NCBI GenBank assembly: GCA_043747595.1
Contig: JAYTOX010000082.1
Coordinates: 1-64,000 of the forward strand
From: JADKIH01 sp043747595
GTDB taxonomy: Bacteria > Bacteroidota > Bacteroidia > AKYH767-A > 2013-40CM-41-45
Direction of reading: 5' to 3'
Length of the DNA: 64,000 bases
The first letter of the stretch is position 1. Each line of letters begins with the position of its first letter. Below are positions 62,227-64,000 of the stretch, piece by piece. The notes below the pieces were generated by a model. It made no database searches. It saw nothing but the letters and a program-made list of their open reading frames with translations, and was not told the DNA's origin. A program made the translations under genes and the position numbers.

Positions 62227-64000
62227 ATGAAATTGAATGTACGTAAGGTTTCCCGCATCTTGATGGTGGTTTTACCTTTTATTTTGATAGTGTTTTTTTC
62301 TTTCAGAAATACTGTTCTGGATTATGTATTGAAACATGCAGTGGAGAAAATGGCATTGGAAAAGAGCGTCGTAGTGACAATTGGTTCGGCTGCATTTTCA
62401 GGATTTTCAACAGTTGCATTTGGGAATATCACGGTGCTTCCCCAAAATGGAGATACTCTTTTCACGGCTGACACTCTCAGAATTCGTCCCTCCATTTGGA
62501 CCTTTCTAACCGGAACTTTGCGAATTAAAGAAGTTGAAGCTGAAGGGGTATTAGTGCGTCTCGTACATAAAAAGAGTGGCGATAATTACCAGTTTATTAA
62601 AAAAGATTCAACAGTTTCTGATCCTACTGTGAAGGAGAAAAAAGAGGTTGGTTTGATTTTAAAAGGGCTACTCGATAGAGCCTTCAATTTGGCTCCACAA
62701 CGAGCCGATATGAAAAACATACAGTTGAGTCTTGTCAACGACACAGTATCTGTGTCTATTCGAATGAACTCTTTTCATTCCGATGAAAATTTAATAAATG
62801 GAGTATTTGAAGATTTAACATCAAATAATAAATGGGTGTGTAATGGAAGCTTCTCACAAATCGCTCATCATTTCGATGTTTTTATTTTTCCGGCCGATAT
62901 TTCTAAGTCGTCGGTTTCAGTATTGAAAGAACTTACCGGTGCTTCACTATCATTCGATACCATTCATCTTGTTTTAGACGGATATCGGTACTACGATCAT
63001 AAACTAAAGATAAATGGGCTTTCTTCATTTCGAAATATTGCGTTGAAGCACGATAAATTATCGACCGATACAATAAAGCTAAATAAAACGTCAATCTCTT
63101 ATTCGTTGACAGCCGATGAAAAGTCGTTCATGCTTGATAGCTCATCTATGGCTGAATTAAATGGTATAAGCTTTCATCCATTTATTAAATTTGATACAAG
63201 AGATTCTAAAAAATATTCGTTGAAGATTGACTGTAATGAAACAGCAGGAACAGATTTTTTCAAATCGTTGCCAGATGGGATGTTTGATGACGTACGAGCC
63301 ATTGAAGCGGATGGTACATTAAAATTTTCATTAAACTTTTATCTGGATACTAAAAATCCGGACAGTGTTCAATTCGATGTGTCATTACAAAAGAATAAAT
63401 TCAGGATAAGAAAATTCAATCAAAGCGACTTGATGAAGATGAGTGGTGAGTTTATTTACAACGTGTATGAGAACGATCGTTTTGTTCGGTCGTTAGTCGT
63501 TGGGCCTTCAAATCCTAATTTTGCTCCGATCGATAAGGTGTCACCAAATTTCAAGAATGCAGTATTAACATCCGAAGATGGAAGTTTTTTTTGGCACAAC
63601 GGGTTTAATGAAGATGCATTTCGAAAATCAATAGCTACAAATTTTAAAGCAGGTAAATTTGTTAGAGGTGGATCTACAATTTCTATGCAATTAGTGAAAA
63701 ATATTTTTCTTAGTCGGAAGAAAACGGTTGCAAGAAAAGCGGAAGAAGCACTTATAGTATGGATGATAGAAAGTAATCGTCTTTATTCGAAAGAAAGGAT
63801 GTTGGAAGTGTATTTAAACATCATAGAGCTTGGGCCTAATGTATACGGAATAGGGGAGGCTTCGCATTTTTATTTTAATAAACAACCTTCTGAATTAAGT
63901 TTGGAAGAAGGAATTTTTCTTGCCAGTTTATTACCACATCCAAAATGGTTTAGGTATAGTTTTGATCAAGAAGGGAATTTAAAACCATATATGGCCGGCT
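62227..64000 (+). CDS. Peptidoglycan glycosyltransferase (GT51) with long N-terminal region, partial at window end
   Basis: 591 codons, open to the end of the window, so the C-terminus is missing. One N-terminal membrane helix (about 10-30, RILMVVLPFILIVFFSF) is followed by a beta-rich region of about 400 residues that resembles AsmA-like domains. The GT51 domain begins near residue 435 and keeps the five family motifs: TSEDGSFFWHNGF, RGGSTISMQLVKNIF, RKAEEALIVWMIE, SKERMLEVYLNIIELG and SLEEGIFLASLLPHP. It polymerises lipid II. No transpeptidase domain is visible within the window; whether it follows is unknown. Confidence 0.9.
   Translation, partial: MKLNVRKVSRILMVVLPFILIVFFSFRNTVLDYVLKHAVEKMALEKSVVVTIGSAAFSGFSTVAFGNITVLPQNGDTLFTADTLRIRPSIWTFLTGTLRIKEVEAEGVLVRLVHKKSGDNYQFIKKDSTVSDPTVKEKKEVGLILKGLLDRAFNLAPQRADMKNIQLSLVNDTVSVSIRMNSFHSDENLINGVFEDLTSNNKWVCNGSFSQIAHHFDVFIFPADISKSSVSVLKELTGASLSFDTIHLVLDGYRYYDHKLKINGLSSFRNIALKHDKLSTDTIKLNKTSISYSLTADEKSFMLDSSSMAELNGISFHPFIKFDTRDSKKYSLKIDCNETAGTDFFKSLPDGMFDDVRAIEADGTLKFSLNFYLDTKNPDSVQFDVSLQKNKFRIRKFNQSDLMKMSGEFIYNVYENDRFVRSLVVGPSNPNFAPIDKVSPNFKNAVLTSEDGSFFWHNGFNEDAFRKSIATNFKAGKFVRGGSTISMQLVKNIFLSRKKTVARKAEEALIVWMIESNRLYSKERMLEVYLNIIELGPNVYGIGEASHFYFNKQPSELSLEEGIFLASLLPHPKWFRYSFDQEGNLKPYMAG

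Overview
This 64 kb window is chromosomal DNA of a Bacteroidota bacterium; I cannot fix the order. The evidence is direct: many secreted proteins end in type IX secretion (T9SS) sorting domains. The promoters match the Bacteroidota pattern, a -33 TTTG/TTG then 19-21 nt then a -7 TAnnTTTG. Shine-Dalgarno sites are weak, DNA is AT-rich, and family versions are typical of the phylum (long NusB, DUF5686, DUF4199, futalosine-route MqnE, gliding-type C-terminal domains). No phage, integrase, transposase, CRISPR array, tRNA or rRNA was found.

Layout. 0.4-13.2 kb holds housekeeping genes: a lipoprotein, dnaB, an MsbA-like ABC exporter, leucine dehydrogenase, then a co-directional run of nusB, a DUF1573 lipoprotein, yajC, a YbbR-domain protein, coaE and an MBL-fold nuclease-like protein, followed by nnr and a YciO-type protein. 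A transaldolase follows, with the SRP RNA gene (13989-14083, minus) directly upstream. 14.3-19.4 kb is a membrane/glycosyltransferase operon. 19.5-23.8 kb has a Lys-rich YkgJ protein, a TonB-C protein, an M43 metalloprotease and an orphan OmpR-type regulator. 24-32 kb has a heptamer repeat array and two tandem T9SS cargo genes, one of 1988 residues, plus a detached sorting domain. 32-42 kb has mqnE, the ddl-PASTA-T9SS protein-rluD set and an S9 peptidase. 43-51 kb is one 2567-residue PKD-repeat protein. 51-59 kb returns to metabolism and RNA modification (asnB, terC, a Usp protein, aroK, rlmD, an NlpC/P60 hydrolase, a phosphoribosyltransferase, rocD). 59.3-62.1 kb is a four-gene overlapping operon with a degenerate sensor-kinase-like protein. 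The window ends inside a peptidoglycan transglycosylase gene.

Most unusual items: (1) the 59.3-62.1 kb operon, in which an HATPase protein seems to lack the phospho-acceptor His and its partner carries a TM plus a DHp-helix-like segment without His, suggesting a split or pseudo-kinase system; (2) an RluD pseudouridine synthase with a 15-unit NDQxx pentapeptide tail encoded by a 15-nt tandem repeat; (3) a 30-unit heptanucleotide array held in perfect 7-nt register; (4) a tandem double D-Ala-D-Ala ligase whose halves have lost different motif residues; (5) an in-frame second T9SS sorting domain just beyond a stop codon; (6) a 62-residue small gene with a near-ideal promoter and an orphan terminator upstream.

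All calls come from reading the sequence; no database search was run. Several starts were moved inward from the longest reading frame where family alignment, a promoter or an RNA gene inside the extension argued for it.
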